Shown here in pieces: positions 49,122 through 52,003 of a DNA stretch of 64,000 nucleotides. Positions within the stretch are counted from its first letter, which is position 1, and every line of letters starts with the position of its first letter. The notes beneath the pieces were generated by a model that was given only the letters and a program-made list of their open reading frames with translations, made no database searches and had not been told where the DNA came from. The translations under genes and the position numbers were made by a program. The stretch comes from Aradus depressus (Eukaryota > Arthropoda > Insecta > Hemiptera > Aradidae). Where the stretch lies: NCBI GenBank assembly GCA_963662175.1, contig OY759222.1, forward strand, positions 4,756,713 through 4,820,712, written 5' to 3'.

Positions 49122-52003
49122 ATGTAGCCATTACAGGACTTTCTTATACCAACCACTTTTTTACTGATCACTCCCTTCTCTCTTCCTCCCATTCTCAAAT
49201 TCATTTCATACTGGCATTACTGGATATTAGAAAGTCACTCTCAGAATCATGCTGAACAATGAAACAAAGACAACCGCTAACGCCAACACATTACATTCAT
49301 AAACACAGCAATGCCAGAATGAAATGAATTTGAGATGGGGAAGGAAGAGTGTTCTGTATAAAAGTGGTTGGTATAAGAGGGTACATACTATAATGTCAAC
49401 TTGATTTTTTTTTTTTTTTTTTTTTTTTTATTTTTGATGAAGACTAGTTATTTGATTCGACATATTTGATAAAAATTCTGTCTAGAATCATCTTGATTAA
49501 ATCGAATAAACTTAAGCGCGCCGTCCTTCGGATGGGACGTTAAGCAATGGTCCCGAGCCTATACGATGCACAGTGGGGCAATTCACCAACACCACGAAAA
49601 AATTCAAATTATGAAACTCTCACTAGAAAGATGGGAACAATAATTGTTCTCACCAATTATTGGTATTGGAAGTAGGCTAGTTGTAAACATTGAACCCAAG
49701 AGGTGGGCCTCAGTTGTTTACAATAAGTGCGGAAAGACGGCATGTAAACACAGCAACGACACGTCATTATCTTTCCACATCATAGACCAGTCAAATAGGG
49801 ATTTCACCTCGGAATGAAAGCTAATAAGCTATAAATTTGTATAAACCTTTGATTTGACATTATAAAAGTTGGCTCAAAAGTCTCATAAGATCTCGTGTCC
49901 GCGTCTTGAGATATTCAAGGTCAAAGGTCGCGAAAACCGGTTTTTTGGAAATATCACGTTTCCTATGCTTTAAATGATATTCGCATTTATTATAAAAGTT
50001 GTAGAGCATAAAATTCTCTACAAAGTAGCTCTTGTGCATTTTTTTAAACGATCAACAGTTTTTGAGATAGAGGGCGAAGAGTGCAGAGCGCTCAGTCATA
50101 TACGTCATAATGTAACGTCAACCGCGAATCCCAATAAATAGCTAGGTTCATAAAGTTAATTATTCATTAAAAAAATTATAATTATAAAAAAAAACTTCAT
50201 TATTAACTAATTATTTAAAACATTATATTTATTACTATTATTATACATTTTAATTATATTTTTATTCAACATTCATCTATCATTTTTTTATTACATAGTA
50301 AGTATTATTAGCTAATATTAGTAGTAAATATATGTGTCTATTTAATTTTCTTCATCATCTTCTTCTTCTGGTCGCTGAAGAATTTCCAATTTATTATCGT
50401 CATCCTCGTTATCAATAACGTTTTTTTCTAAACCTTCAGGATGTCAAGGTCATAAGCACTTTCTTCATCGAGATCATTTTGATAAGATGAAGCGTTGAGG
50501 CATGCTTGTCCATTACATTGGCCACAAACTAAAGAGCACTGCAACCCCGATTTTCTGCATCCACAGCGCGAACCACAACCAGTCTTGCAGTTGCAAAATA
50601 TTATGTTAATCAGTTCATCTGGTGCTGGTGGTAATAAAGTTGTTATCGGTTCTAGGACTTCATTTTGCAGCACCCAACCCCATTCCTGAATCGTGCCCTA
50701 ACCAAGTTTGAATCTGGTAGTAGACACGATGGGCTGCTGCACTTGTTGGTGGAAGAGGAGATAACTACATAGGTTTTGTTGATTTGACGAATTGCCTGTA
50801 GCGAAGATGATCGATACTGTTCACAGATTTTGGAGCATTATATATGGCTAACAAGATGCGGACTCCATTTTCAAGCAATGTTTGTACAGGACAGTTTTCT
50901 TGATGAAATACTTGAACCAATTGATCCAAATCGGGAAGTTTCTAATACAAAAGAAATAATTTATATTTCTCTTTATTTCACCTGAAACTGATTACGTGCG
51001 ATATCCGAACAAATAATTAAAAGCTTATTCTCTCTTCTCTCCAACCTCCTCCTCCACCCCTATCAGCACAATCTTCTTCCTCCTAACCTCGCTGCCTCTC
51101 GCCTCTTTCACTGTTCGGAAATCTTCTTTATCACCGTTATTTCTAACTATATCAAACAAATGTGGGTTCTGTAGAAATTAGGAGAAGAAGCAAAGAAACC
51201 TGGTCTTCATATGAATGAAGAAAAGATGGTGTACCTGAAGACCTCAAGGAACCCTGTGCAATACACTCCTGGAGTGATACCAATCAATGAGCACCACTTT
51301 GCCGTAGTCAGGGAGATGAAAGCCTATTACCCACACAATAAGAGCACGCATTGCTGCAGGGAACAGATCCAGTCTATTCGCTGCCCGAAAAATACTCAAG
51401 TTCCGCACCTTAACGAGGAGGACCAAGCTAATTGCTTATAAAACGATTGTGTGACCAATTGGCTGAAAATTGATAGGTGTTATCCATATGGGGTTTTGTT
51501 CACATATATAAAATTTCATTCATTCTATCGGGAGTTATTTGAGTTTTTATGTTATGCCTCCCCCCTAAATCCCCCCTTCCATTCGGCGGATTTGGCTGAA
51601 AAACAACATGTGTCGTTGCTAGAAGGTTCTGAATTCACATATAAAATTTCGTGTCGATACATTCATATCGGGAGTTATCACGTTCACAGACAGAGACATA
51701 CAGACATTTTTTTTTTCATTTTTGGAATCTAGAGGTCAGCAATCGAATTGTTGCCTGATTACATAACATTCCTTATACTTCGTAAAGCTGGGGAGGCATC
51801 AGATCCAATTGGTTTACTAATGCCACCCAGGAAGAGGGCGGGGCGACTCGTTATGGCCCCACCCACAGTTCTCTCTATGACTCGCGTACAGTACCTTGTT
51901 CATTAGCTGCTCGGGATTGGTTGATCTGAATCAGGCACTGGAGATATCTCAGCTGAAGAAGACCGTCGTAGGCTGACGTCTCATTACCATTCTCTTCGGT
52001 CAT
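9462..52003 (-). CDS. Dh31-R: Class B1 GPCR, calcitonin-like/DH31 receptor family (partial gene, 6 exons)
   Basis: Spliced coding sequence joins, in transcript order, 52003-51895, 42933-42823, 32834-32728, 26498-26407, 14280-14154 and 9679-9462. It gives one open frame of 254 codons plus 2 nt. Seen: six ectodomain cysteines (residues 23, 40, 49, 63, 80, 102), the FDGWSCW and GTWFRHP...WSNYTTC signatures of the hormone receptor domain, N-glycosylation sites at 7, 28, 83 and 98, TM1 (about 119-139), the intracellular RCPRNTLHMNLF segment, TM2, the TM3 cysteine and EGIYLH motif, and TM4. Known: these receptors bind peptide hormones at the cell surface and signal mainly through Gs and cAMP; the insect calcitonin-like branch binds DH31. 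Inferred: the DH31 assignment rests on the overall pattern and a paralogue is possible. TM5-7 and the tail are missing on the left. Introns are 4.5-12.1 kb and full of repeats. Confidence 0.9.
9743..9796 (-). mobile_element. Family T, terminal fragment
   Basis: ACATAACTTCCCCTATACTT then CATATTGCTGGGGAAGTAA: the family T left end in minus orientation. It lies 64 bases upstream of the exon's acceptor. Confidence 0.85.
9833..9860 (+). mobile_element. SINE-1 head fragment
   Basis: Only GAGGGCGCCGGTAGCTCAGT and GG remain (A box), then unrelated T-rich sequence. This is a 3'-truncated or interrupted copy. Confidence 0.75.
9890..10075 (+). mobile_element. Family T, internal modules
   Basis: Two module remnants with AAAACCCTAAT..AAGTGCC, ATGACATATC..ATGTGAAAC and CCAATAAGGACACCT, with no ends. 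Confidence 0.7.
10281..10490 (+). mobile_element. SINE-1, 3'-truncated
   Basis: Complete head (TAGCTCAGTGG A box, GGTTCGAAACA B box) and body to CCCTAGGTGAG, then a sharp junction with a pogo-like MITE. A short duplication lies in the anticodon-side region (GGTCGTTCGAACACAAGGTTCG). Confidence 0.9.
10491..11086. mobile_element. Pogo/Tigger-type MITE, left end truncated
   Basis: The right end is GACTTAAAGAGGTTCTACTG followed by TA. It aligns to the reverse complement of the intact copy at 16582-17152. The left end starts at TTATAGAGTTTTCGAC, lacking the outermost bases, directly against the truncated SINE-1. No open reading frame. Confidence 0.88.
11087..11736. other. Spacer with a 34-nt poly-C tract and family T scraps
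   Basis: Poly-C at 11268-11301. CAGCCAAATCGACCAAATGG near 11412 is a family T module block. Nothing coding. Confidence 0.6.
11737..12068 (+). mobile_element. SINE-1, near full length
   Basis: Intact A box (TAGCTCAGTGG) and B box (GGTTCGAAACC), full body with a small deletion, tail ATAATAACCAACCTAACC. Confidence 0.93.
12069..12719. other. AT-rich stretch
   Basis: TTTATTAT-rich low complexity. TCTACCTATAAAACAAAATG, TCCATGTTCTATTTCCATG and GGGTCGTAAA.AGAGTTACTTG at about 12300-12370 repeat those at about 11473-11552, a small dispersed duplication of unknown nature. Confidence 0.6.
12720..12960 (+). mobile_element. Family T, internal modules
   Basis: Two modules: AACACAAAAACTCCAATATC, ATGTATCGACATGAAATTTT, AATAAGGACGAC, ATCAATTTTCAGCCAAATC, then a second degenerate set. 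Ends are not seen. Confidence 0.75.
13166..13465. mobile_element. Tigger-type MITE, 300 bp, TA target site
   Basis: Inverted ends CAGTAGAGTCCCGATTATCC and GGATTAGCGGGACTCTACTG, flanked by TA on both sides. No coding capacity. A sister copy lies at 20703-21008. Confidence 0.95.
13752..14088 (-). mobile_element. SINE-1, full length, with target duplication
   Basis: Flanked by a 12-bp repeat GACATAGAATGG (13740-13751 and 14089-14100). Tail TATGGTTTTATGACTC, intact B box (GGTTTCGAACC read on the plus strand), A box CTGAGCTA. A young copy 66 bases downstream of an exon's donor, in the intron. Confidence 0.95.
14154..14280 (-). CDS. Dh31-R: Receptor exon: ICL1 and TM2
   Basis: 127-nt exon, acceptor TTTCAG, donor GTAAGA, ending in phase 0. 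The first base completes the Lys codon. It then encodes SLRCPRNTLHMNLF, the conserved first intracellular loop and start of TM2 with the class B His-x-Asn-Leu-Phe, followed by NNLLWLLWYRLVIPY and the extracellular end of TM2/ECL1. The pairing of RC-R-N with LHMNLF is typical of calcitonin/DH31-type receptors. Confidence 0.93.
14445..14732. mobile_element. Family T, two fragments in opposite orientation
   Basis: A plus-oriented G-rich module (about 14445-14530, ending CTCAACACAAAAAC) meets a minus-oriented left end (about 14535-14732) that finishes CTTCCCCTATACTTCTCGGC, TGGGGAAGTA. Confidence 0.82.
14733..15544. other. Unassigned stretch
   Basis: Two overlapping 73-codon frames on opposite strands around a G tract (14920-14931) have no recognised domains. 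No other structure seen. Confidence 0.4.
15545..15775 (+). mobile_element. SINE-1, lacks head
   Basis: Body from TTATCTGGGAGGTG to the tail AAAGAGTCATTATAACTAAT; several deletions. Confidence 0.82.
16083..17205 (+). pseudogene. hAT transposase remnant (C-terminal half)
   Basis: Frames carry VLVKRVDERLLHY..RIAILLD, then YIEKRLLDDKDDPLKFW and EALGDVACRY. After the nested MITE comes FSVPTTSTPAER. This is the hAT C-terminal dimerisation region (D-P-L-x-W-W ... A-R-x-Y-L-x-V-P-A-T-S-x-x-S-E-R). The MITE at 16582 interrupts the Tyr codon; removing it and one TA restores the reading frame. Other frameshifts and stops remain, so no active enzyme is made. Confidence 0.85.
16582..17152. mobile_element. 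Pogo/Tigger-type MITE, 571 bp, intact ends, nested in hAT
   Basis: Ends CAGTAAAACCTCTTTAAGTC and GACTTATAGAGGTTCTACTG with TA at both sides. It is the intact partner of 10491-11086 in opposite orientation. Confidence 0.95.
17391..18287. other. Unassigned stretch with G and C tracts
   Basis: G tract at 17496-17512, G8 and C13 near 17922-17955. No supportable gene. Confidence 0.45.
18288..18328 (+). mobile_element. SINE-1 body fragment
   Basis: Only GAGGCCCTTAGTTTATTTTA and TCTGGGAAGT remain; 80 bases upstream of a full copy. Confidence 0.75.
18408..18742 (+). mobile_element. SINE-1, full length
   Basis: Intact A box; B box GGTTCGTAGCC slightly changed; body complete; tail GAGTCATACAACCTAACCTA. 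Confidence 0.93.
18743..19586. other. AT-rich stretch, nothing recognised
   Basis: No coding signature. The last part is the unoccupied flank of the hAT MITE below. Confidence 0.5.
19587..20062. mobile_element. hAT MITE with CAGGGGCGTAGCC ends, 8-bp target duplication
   Basis: Terminal inverted repeats CAGGGGCGTAGCCAGG and CCTGGCTACGCCCCTG with the duplication GACATAAA (19579-19586, 20063-20070). A G tract follows the left end. The interior has GCAGCAGCA-rich sequence shared with the second copy at 61250-61846. No transposase. Confidence 0.96.
20063..20702. other. Unassigned stretch
   Basis: A 62-codon frame (20108-20296) joins the two flanks of the hAT MITE but matches nothing I know. T-rich beyond 20340. 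Confidence 0.4.
20703..21008. mobile_element. Tigger-type MITE, about 306 bp
   Basis: TAGTAGAGTCCCGCTAATCC and GGATTAGCGGGACTCTA; sister of 13166-13465 with slightly damaged tips. Confidence 0.9.
21052..21074. repeat. Poly-G tract
   Basis: 23 consecutive G. Confidence 0.97.
21190..21492 (-). mobile_element. SINE-1, internally deleted
   Basis: Tail TTATTATGACTCATGCCCGG, head CTACCGGCGCC; lacks part of the body. Confidence 0.88.
21493..22119. other. Unassigned stretch with short repeated CGACATAAGCAA motif
   Basis: The word CGACATAAGC recurs four times in 21807-21870 with C-rich spacers; a G tract lies at 21561-21574. Confidence 0.55.
22120..22480 (+). pseudogene. Non-LTR retrotransposon C-terminal fragment
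   Basis: The frame reads AAEMKFHHRIVGKTRRDCVR, NERIREGSVVPSMKQTMKKR, then a frameshift and PRKIMEARPVGRRQ. This is the region after the reverse-transcriptase domain in many RTE/CR1-type elements (M-K-x-L-R-R-I ... R-D-R-x-R-N-x-x-I-R). Short, broken and non-functional. Confidence 0.8.
22681..22840. mobile_element. Two SINE-1 3' ends fused head to head
   Basis: A minus-oriented tail (CATGCCCAGGCATTAAC..GAGGACATGAGACC, to about 22755) is followed directly by a plus-oriented tail (GTGCTCCAAAG..CCCGAGCATGGATCACAATA). Together they form an imperfect palindrome. Confidence 0.8.
22878..23202 (-). mobile_element. SINE-1, near full length
   Basis: TTAGTGTGACTCATGCCCGG tail, GGGTTACGTACCC B box, ACCGGCGCCCTC head end; several substitutions. 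Confidence 0.9.
23203..23632. other. Unassigned stretch
   Basis: Opposed open frames (23233-23436 plus, 23440-23201 minus) have no recognised domain and I treat them as chance. Confidence 0.4.
23633..23822 (-). mobile_element. SINE-1, 5' part missing
   Basis: Body from GACTCATATCGCCTACTACC to CCCATCCGATG; ends in (TA)-rich sequence. Confidence 0.85.
23908..24758. mobile_element. Long-TIR foldback transposon, 851 bp, TA target site
   Basis: Tips CAGGGTGACCCAGATAATCG and CTTATCTGGGCCACCTTG lie inside TA repeats. The inverted arms extend about 300 bp each (for example CTTCGAAGGGCGGGGTTCCC and its complement at 24584-24603). The centre is AT-rich without a frame. The CAGGGTG tip and TA site suggest a mariner/Tc1-related MITE. 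Confidence 0.95.
24840..24935 (-). mobile_element. Family T, degenerate end
   Basis: AAACATGAAAATTTGTTGAAA, TTTTTGACCGGTTACATAAA and CTCTGGAAGTAAT resemble the family T left end, poorly conserved. Confidence 0.5.
24936..25610. other. AT-rich stretch
   Basis: No assignable feature; (ATT)n and (TA)n runs towards the end (25600-25636). Confidence 0.45.
25757..25972. mobile_element. Palindromic foldback FB-D
   Basis: Arms GGAAATCGTCGTCACTGGC...GTGGGCGAGCGCTTTCGATG and CATCGAAAGCGCTCGCCCAC...GCCAGTGACGACGGTTTCC flank a short loop with repeated GTTAATGTTGTA. Each arm keeps a hammerhead-like layout: GATGT..ACATC stem, GAAA, then self-complementary AGCGCT. Confidence 0.88.
26053..26125 (+). mobile_element. 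SINE-1 head fragment
   Basis: AGTGCCGGTAGCTTGCTTAC..GGGTTCGAAACCCTGCCGAG: a head with a deletion around the A box, no body. Confidence 0.82.
26126..26406. other. Spacer before the TM1 exon
   Basis: A 65-codon frame (26134-26331) is not recognised. Nothing else. Confidence 0.4.
26407..26498 (-). CDS. Dh31-R: Receptor exon: TM1
   Basis: 92-nt exon with a strong polypyrimidine/TTGCAG acceptor and a GTAAGT donor. It encodes LRQQVNNIYQTGYF followed by a hydrophobic run ending SLFILSYF: the stalk after the ectodomain and transmembrane helix 1. It begins in phase 0 and ends with 2 nt of a Lys codon. An identifiable family T copy starts about 90 bases beyond the acceptor side. Confidence 0.92.
26590..27118 (+). 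mobile_element. Family T, nearly complete
   Basis: Begins ATAGGGGAAGTTATGTATTC, then AAAATTCGATGCTGAG and modules with GATAACTACCGATAGAAT, TATTGATTTTCAGTCAAATC and ATAACTGCCGATGTAATA. It ends GGTCGACTGGTTTTGG..TCGTGATTCACCG. The right terminal CTGGGGAAGTA is deleted. Confidence 0.88.
27148..27412 (+). mobile_element. SINE-1, lacks head
   Basis: Body from CCCTTAGTTTATTTCATCTG to GCCCGGGCATGA. Confidence 0.9.
27720..28055 (-). mobile_element. Family T, right half
   Basis: GTCGTTGAATCACCGGCAAT, GTACTTCCCCAGAACGAATT, then a module with a C18 tract (27883-27900) and TTTGACAGGTTATGT. Confidence 0.87.
28085..28165. mobile_element. Tigger-type end, truncated
   Basis: CAGTAGAGCGTCGATTAACC after TA; no matching right end found. 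Confidence 0.7.
28166..28779. other. Unassigned stretch
   Basis: No gene or repeat border that I can support. Confidence 0.45.
28780..29475. mobile_element. Family T, inverted fragments
   Basis: A minus-oriented module (ATTACATCGGCAGTTATTAG, C25 tract at 28937-28962) is followed by plus-oriented modules (ATAACTGCCGATGTAATA at 29238). It ends TTCGTTCTGGGGAAGTACAT, TGCCAGTGATT. Confidence 0.85.
29545..29770 (+). mobile_element. Family T, diverged right end
   Basis: Plus-strand scraps AACACAGGAAGAGGGAGGGTG and ACTTTTAACCAAATTGGTCG lead to GAGGAAATAAATTGCGGGTG, ATTTCATTGACGACTTTTTT, a decayed version of the family T right end. Weak similarity only. Confidence 0.5.
30195..30650 (+). repeat. 90-bp tandem repeat, about 5 units
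   Basis: The word AAAATAAGCTGA recurs at 30232, 30322, 30412, 30501 and 30590 (spacing 90, 90, 89, 89). Units contain GCGGATAACC.CAAA and CACGCCTGCGACAGG.TGGTTAG. The last unit is more diverged. Confidence 0.95.
30655..30890 (+). mobile_element. Family T, internal modules
   Basis: TATAACTCCCGACAGAATAA, CCCATAGAGAGGACATC, TCAATTTTCAGCCGAATC, then TTAACTGCTTATGTAATG. Directly follows the 90-bp array. Confidence 0.78.
30891..31364. other. AT-rich stretch, nothing recognised
   Basis: No coding or repeat signature. Confidence 0.45.
31365..31625 (-). mobile_element. Family T, right half
   Basis: GTCATCGGCAATGTACTTCC, CCAGAACGAAATAATCAAC, ACCAGTCGACCGTTTGCGC, ATTACATCGGCAGTTATTAA. Confidence 0.87.
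32010..32268 (+). mobile_element. Family T, right half
   Basis: AATTTTAAGTCAAATCGGTC, ATAACTGCCCATTTAATG, then TCGTTGTGGGGAAGTACATT, GCCGGTGATTTAACG. Confidence 0.87.
32318..32660 (-). mobile_element. SINE-1, full length, with target duplication
   Basis: 10-bp repeat TCTTTCGTTA (32308-32317, 32661-32670). Tail TAGGTTAGGTTTAATGACTC. It lies 68 bases from the donor of the Cys 5-6 exon, inside the following intron. Confidence 0.95.
32728..32834 (-). CDS. Dh31-R: Receptor exon: hormone-binding domain, Cys 5-6
   Basis: 107-nt exon, acceptor TTGACAG, donor GTAAGT, ending in phase 0. It encodes LAHKECTRNGTWFRHP, then a WSNYTTCVNLDDL segment: cysteines 5 and 6 and two N-glycosylation sites (NGT, NYT). 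The split Arg codon at its start restores the expected FDP-T-R junction with the previous exon, which is strong support for the splice. The antisense strand here carries an open frame of about 155 codons that is only a shadow of this exon and flanking SINE sequence. Confidence 0.93.
33170..33812 (+). mobile_element. Family T, complete reference copy (about 640 bp)
   Basis: The left end TACTTCCCCAGCTATAAGTA and TAGGGGAAGTTACG forms a terminal hairpin. Modules follow with AATCGACCAAAGAGAAGG, AATAACTGCC and ATAACTGCCGATGTAATG. The right end is GAGGAAGTACATTGCCGG. No open frame and no RNA polymerase III box seen. Confidence 0.9.
33830..34181 (-). mobile_element. SINE-1, full length, four TTAGG-type tail units
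   Basis: Target duplication AAATTTTTATA (33819-33829, 34182-34192). The tail is GGTTAGGTTAGGTTAGG before TTTTATGACTC. It inserted 17 bases beyond a family T copy. Confidence 0.95.
34277..34972. mobile_element. TA-flanked MITE, 696 bp
   Basis: Tips CAGTAAAATCCGGTTATAAC and GTTATAAAAGGATTTTACTG inside TA. Subterminal ATCGTTATATCCGG occurs on both sides. Pogo/Tc1-type by tip and target site; no transposase. Confidence 0.93.
34973..35943. other. Stretch with one weak reading frame
   Basis: A 110-codon plus-strand frame (35034-35366) contains a DFRSQQVCSRHFLSSDNHK segment, faintly like the C-x-x-H-F part of a THAP zinc finger. The rest of the domain is missing and I do not call a gene. A15 tract near 35653. 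Confidence 0.35.
35944..36062 (-). mobile_element. SINE-2 (second tRNA-like SINE)
   Basis: GACATCCATGGCCCCGGGAG end, B box GGGATTCGAACCC, and the tRNA-like head (GAGACCATGCGACCAAAGCC, CTACGCTCTAGCCCGAACGG). Same layout as 40345-40484 and 47995-48125. Confidence 0.9.
36321..36664 (-). mobile_element. SINE-1 inside repeat Y, with target duplication
   Basis: ACTAATAGTAT is duplicated at 36310-36320 and 36665-36675 and present once at 56468-56478. Tail of three GGTTA units. Sequence close to consensus, so recent. Confidence 0.97.
36764..37169. mobile_element. Foldback FB-C inside repeat Y, with 13-bp target duplication
   Basis: GAATAAATAAAAC is duplicated at 36751-36763 and 37170-37182 and single at 56559-56571. 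Inverted arms with TCGACGCAACAACGTCATCA and TGATGACGCTGTTGCGTCGA flank a loop. An unmatched extension of about 80 bases lies on the right (AAGACAACGTCTTTTATTTC...). Hammerhead-like core at 37051-37090 (plus) and about 36761-36797 (minus). Confidence 0.95.
37286..37759. other. Spacer with a short direct duplication
   Basis: AGAATTTCACTTTGGTGTGC occurs twice, 30 bases apart (about 37580 and 37610). Nothing else assigned. Confidence 0.6.
37760..38125 (+). repeat. Repeat Z, copy 1, fused to a SINE-1 tail
   Basis: Shares with 46725-47050: GAGGCCATAA.GTATTT, GTGCATGGTGCATAT, GCATCCACATTAAAT.GGCTC, then a Tigger-like tip CAGTAGAACCTC.C.AACTC and the same junction to a minus SINE-1 tail (TTTGTGACTC). 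Confidence 0.82.
38230..38455 (+). mobile_element. SINE-1, lacks head
   Basis: From AACCTTGAGCACACTGTCC to CGATATGACGTAGTTAACTA. Confidence 0.87.
38456..39104. other. Unassigned stretch
   Basis: A19 tract near 38813. No supportable feature. Confidence 0.45.
39105..39415 (-). mobile_element. SINE-1, near full length
   Basis: TTATTATGACTCATGCCCGG tail, GGGTTTCGAACCC B box; head damaged after CTCAGTATGTAAGCAC. Confidence 0.9.
39437..39475. repeat. Poly-C tract
   Basis: About 25 C, then CACCCCCACCCCCACCC. Confidence 0.95.
39478..39560 (+). mobile_element. SINE-1 internal fragment
   Basis: CTAGGTGAATTTAGGGTAGG to GAGTGACAAAAGAGAGC. Confidence 0.82.
39579..39762 (+). mobile_element. SINE-1, internally deleted
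   Basis: Complete head (GGCGCCGGTAGCTCAGTGG, GGTTCGAAACC), two internal deletions, tail CATAAAACCTAACC. Confidence 0.9.
39763..40344. other. AT-rich stretch with a C tract
   Basis: C15 near 39998. Nothing else. Confidence 0.5.
40345..40484 (-). mobile_element. SINE-2, full length
   Basis: From GACATCCATGGCCCCGGGAG to CCGCACGGCCACCATGGC. On the minus strand the head reads GGCCGTGCGGGCTAGAGC with B box GGGTTCGAATCCC. Confidence 0.92.
40608..41245 (+). mobile_element. Family T, complete
   Basis: Left end TTACTTCCTCAACTATAAGA, AGTATAGGGGAAG. Module starts (AACTCCCGAT / AACTGCTGAT / AACTATCCAT) lie at 40761, 40917 and 41067, i.e. 156 and 150 bp apart. G tract at 40859-40877. Right end CTGGGGAAGTACATTGCCGG, TGAATCACTG. 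Confidence 0.92.
41246..41897. other. Unassigned stretch
   Basis: Partly repeated sequence (TAATGAGAGAC near 41377 and 41522) and C17 at 41577-41592. No gene. Confidence 0.45.
41898..42362 (-). mobile_element. Family T, nearly complete
   Basis: From GTCGGATCACCGGGAAAGTG to ACTTCTCCTATACTTCGTAT, AGCTGGGGGAGTA; three modules. Confidence 0.9.
42363..42822. other. Spacer before the Cys 2-4 exon
   Basis: No recognised repeat or coding sequence. Confidence 0.45.
42823..42933 (-). CDS. Dh31-R: Receptor exon: hormone-binding domain core, Cys 2-4
   Basis: 111-nt exon with a CTCAG acceptor and a GTAAGT donor. It encodes TCEAVFDGWSCWPETPAGA followed by a CPHFITGFDP segment. This is the most diagnostic part of the class B1 ectodomain: the Trp-rich FDGWSCW, the P-E-T-P-A-G motif and the following C-P-x-F are typical of calcitonin/DH31-type receptors. 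It begins with 2 nt completing the Gly codon and ends with 1 nt of an Arg codon completed by the next exon. Nothing is damaged. Confidence 0.93.
43095..43430 (-). mobile_element. Family T, right part
   Basis: GAATCACCGACAAAGTCCC, then modules with CCGCAGTTATTGGGGTATTT and AACGAGAGGTATGATGTTC. Meets an opposite copy at its left end. Confidence 0.82.
43546..44126 (-). mobile_element. Repeat X, copy 2
   Basis: Reverse complement of window positions 1-261 over 43770-44046. It extends inward with a small reading frame. Element ends unresolved. Confidence 0.75.
43605..43754 (-). pseudogene. Broken short reading frame of repeat X
   Basis: Starts MSSHMNRKYARNYRKRKAEE, then an in-frame stop after 24 codons, then continues FKKPKKSDEQMQELRQH to a second stop. 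Very basic. Product unknown; probably the N-terminus of the protein of the autonomous element. Confidence 0.6.
44127..44374. mobile_element. hAT MITE, 248 bp, 8-bp target duplication
   Basis: Tips TAGGGATGGGTATCGATTA and AATCGACCATCCCTA; duplication GTTTTCAC (44119-44126, 44375-44382). The interior is full of ATCGATTA words. Confidence 0.95.
44849..45549. other. Unassigned stretch
   Basis: An 80-codon Lys-rich frame (45306-45548) has no recognised domain. Confidence 0.4.
45550..46290 (-). repeat. Repeat W, copy 2
   Basis: Its reverse complement matches 60065-60660 in blocks: TTTGGATTAGAT, ACAAATCCAAATGAA, CCCAGTAAGATAATTT.AA, AACAGCTG. Diverged, ends unresolved. Confidence 0.7.
46291..46724. 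other. Unassigned stretch
   Basis: Nothing assignable. Confidence 0.4.
46725..47190 (+). repeat. Repeat Z, copy 2, fused to a SINE-1 tail
   Basis: Matches copy 1 at 37760, with the same junction to a minus SINE-1 (TTTGTGACTCGTGC...), which here continues as a diverged body to about 47190. Tigger-like tip at 46855. Confidence 0.8.
47225..47550 (+). mobile_element. SINE-1, near full length
   Basis: Head GGCAGAGGTAGCTCAGTGG, B box GGTTCGAAATCC, complete body, tail GGCATGAGTCATAATAACTA. Confidence 0.92.
47615..47870 (-). mobile_element. Family T, right half
   Basis: GTCGTCGGTGAATCACCGGC, GTACTTCCCCAGCTCGAATT, ATTACATCGGCAGTTATTAC. Confidence 0.86.
47995..48125 (+). mobile_element. SINE-2, full length
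   Basis: GCCATGGTGGCCGTGCGGGC (A-box region), GGGTTCGAATCCCG (B box), end CCCGGGGCCATGGATGTC. Confidence 0.92.
48126..48469. other. AT-rich stretch
   Basis: Poly-A tracts only. Confidence 0.5.
48470..48715 (+). CDS. Orphan 81-codon reading frame, unknown
   Basis: Encodes an acidic start (AADQDEEETVPPQNC), a short hydrophobic middle (DAILLDYLVRAFAFY) and a highly basic tail (NRRRRRP...RHKRKRL). It lies within a receptor intron on the opposite strand. Acidic/basic split and low T content differ from the surrounding DNA, but I recognise no domain. It could be a transposon-derived N-terminal piece or a chance frame. Confidence 0.3.
   Translation: MFGNLMAADQDEEETVPPQNCLEQMFMQLTGDAILLDYLVRAFAFYNRRRRRPTTQPKDVLRRKRGVTKKRDTSRHKRKRL
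48945..49065 (+). mobile_element. Family T, left-end fragment
   Basis: TTACTTTCCCATCTATAAGA, AGTATATAGGGGAAGTTGAG, CATGTTTTTCGACACCCTGA. Confidence 0.82.
49118..49395. mobile_element. Foldback MITE with TTCTTATACCAACCAC arms
   Basis: Left TTCTTATACCAACCACTTTT and TCTCAAATTCATTTCAT pair with right ATGAAATGAATTTGAGA and AAAGTGGTTGGTATAAGAG. A half-copy is seen at about 58779-58805. Confidence 0.82.
49498..49570 (+). mobile_element. SINE-1 body fragment
   Basis: GAATAAACTTAAGCGCGCCG to CCGAGCCTATACGATG. Confidence 0.85.
49571..50427. other. Unassigned stretch, possibly 3' part of a mobile element
   Basis: AAAAGTTGTAGAGCATAAAA and AACGATCAACAGTTTTTGAG recall non-coding parts of insect transposons; no border found. 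Confidence 0.4.
50428..50950 (-). pseudogene. CXC-type cysteine-rich domain protein, C-terminal pseudogene
   Basis: The C-terminus has nine cysteines spaced C-x-C-x3-C-x3-C-x-C-x6-C-x3-C-x2-C-x4-C (CNCKTGCGSRCGCRKSGLQC, SLVCGQCNGQAC), like tesmin/CXC-type zinc-binding domains. Upstream: PDLDQLVQVFHQENC, LPPTSAAAHRVYYQIQTWLG, then EWGWVLQNEVLEP in a shifted frame. There is an in-frame stop before LSPLPPTSAAA and a frameshift before EWGW. Similar tails occur on uncharacterised, often repetitive insect proteins (from memory). Confidence 0.7.
51165..51456 (+). pseudogene. Non-LTR reverse-transcriptase fragment
   Basis: LGEEAKKPGLHMNEEKMVYL and INEHHFAVVREM continue in another frame as ARIAAGNRSSLFAARKILK and RTLTRRTKLIAYKTIV. 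This is the thumb region after the YADD box of RTE/CR1-type reverse transcriptases. One frameshift. It is followed directly by family T. Confidence 0.82.
51450..51800 (-). mobile_element. Family T, left half
   Basis: Modules with CATTCTATCGGGAGTTATTT and GGATTTGGCTGAAAAACAAC; end CATTCCTTATACTTCGTAAA, GCTGGGGAGG. Ends 95 bases from an exon. Confidence 0.87.
51895..52003 (-). CDS. Dh31-R: Receptor exon: N-terminal ectodomain, first Cys
   Basis: 109-nt exon, 36 codons plus 1 nt. It follows a TTTCAG acceptor and ends at a GTACTG donor (phase 1). Its first three bases are ATG, so translation could begin here, but an in-phase upstream exon with a signal peptide cannot be excluded because no hydrophobic leader is present in this exon. 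It encodes a hydrophilic acidic start with an NET glycosylation site, then an amphipathic stretch with the first conserved cysteine (QLRYLQC) and an NQS site. This fits the N-terminal helix of the hormone-binding domain. The exon joins the next one through a split Gly codon. Confidence 0.8.
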
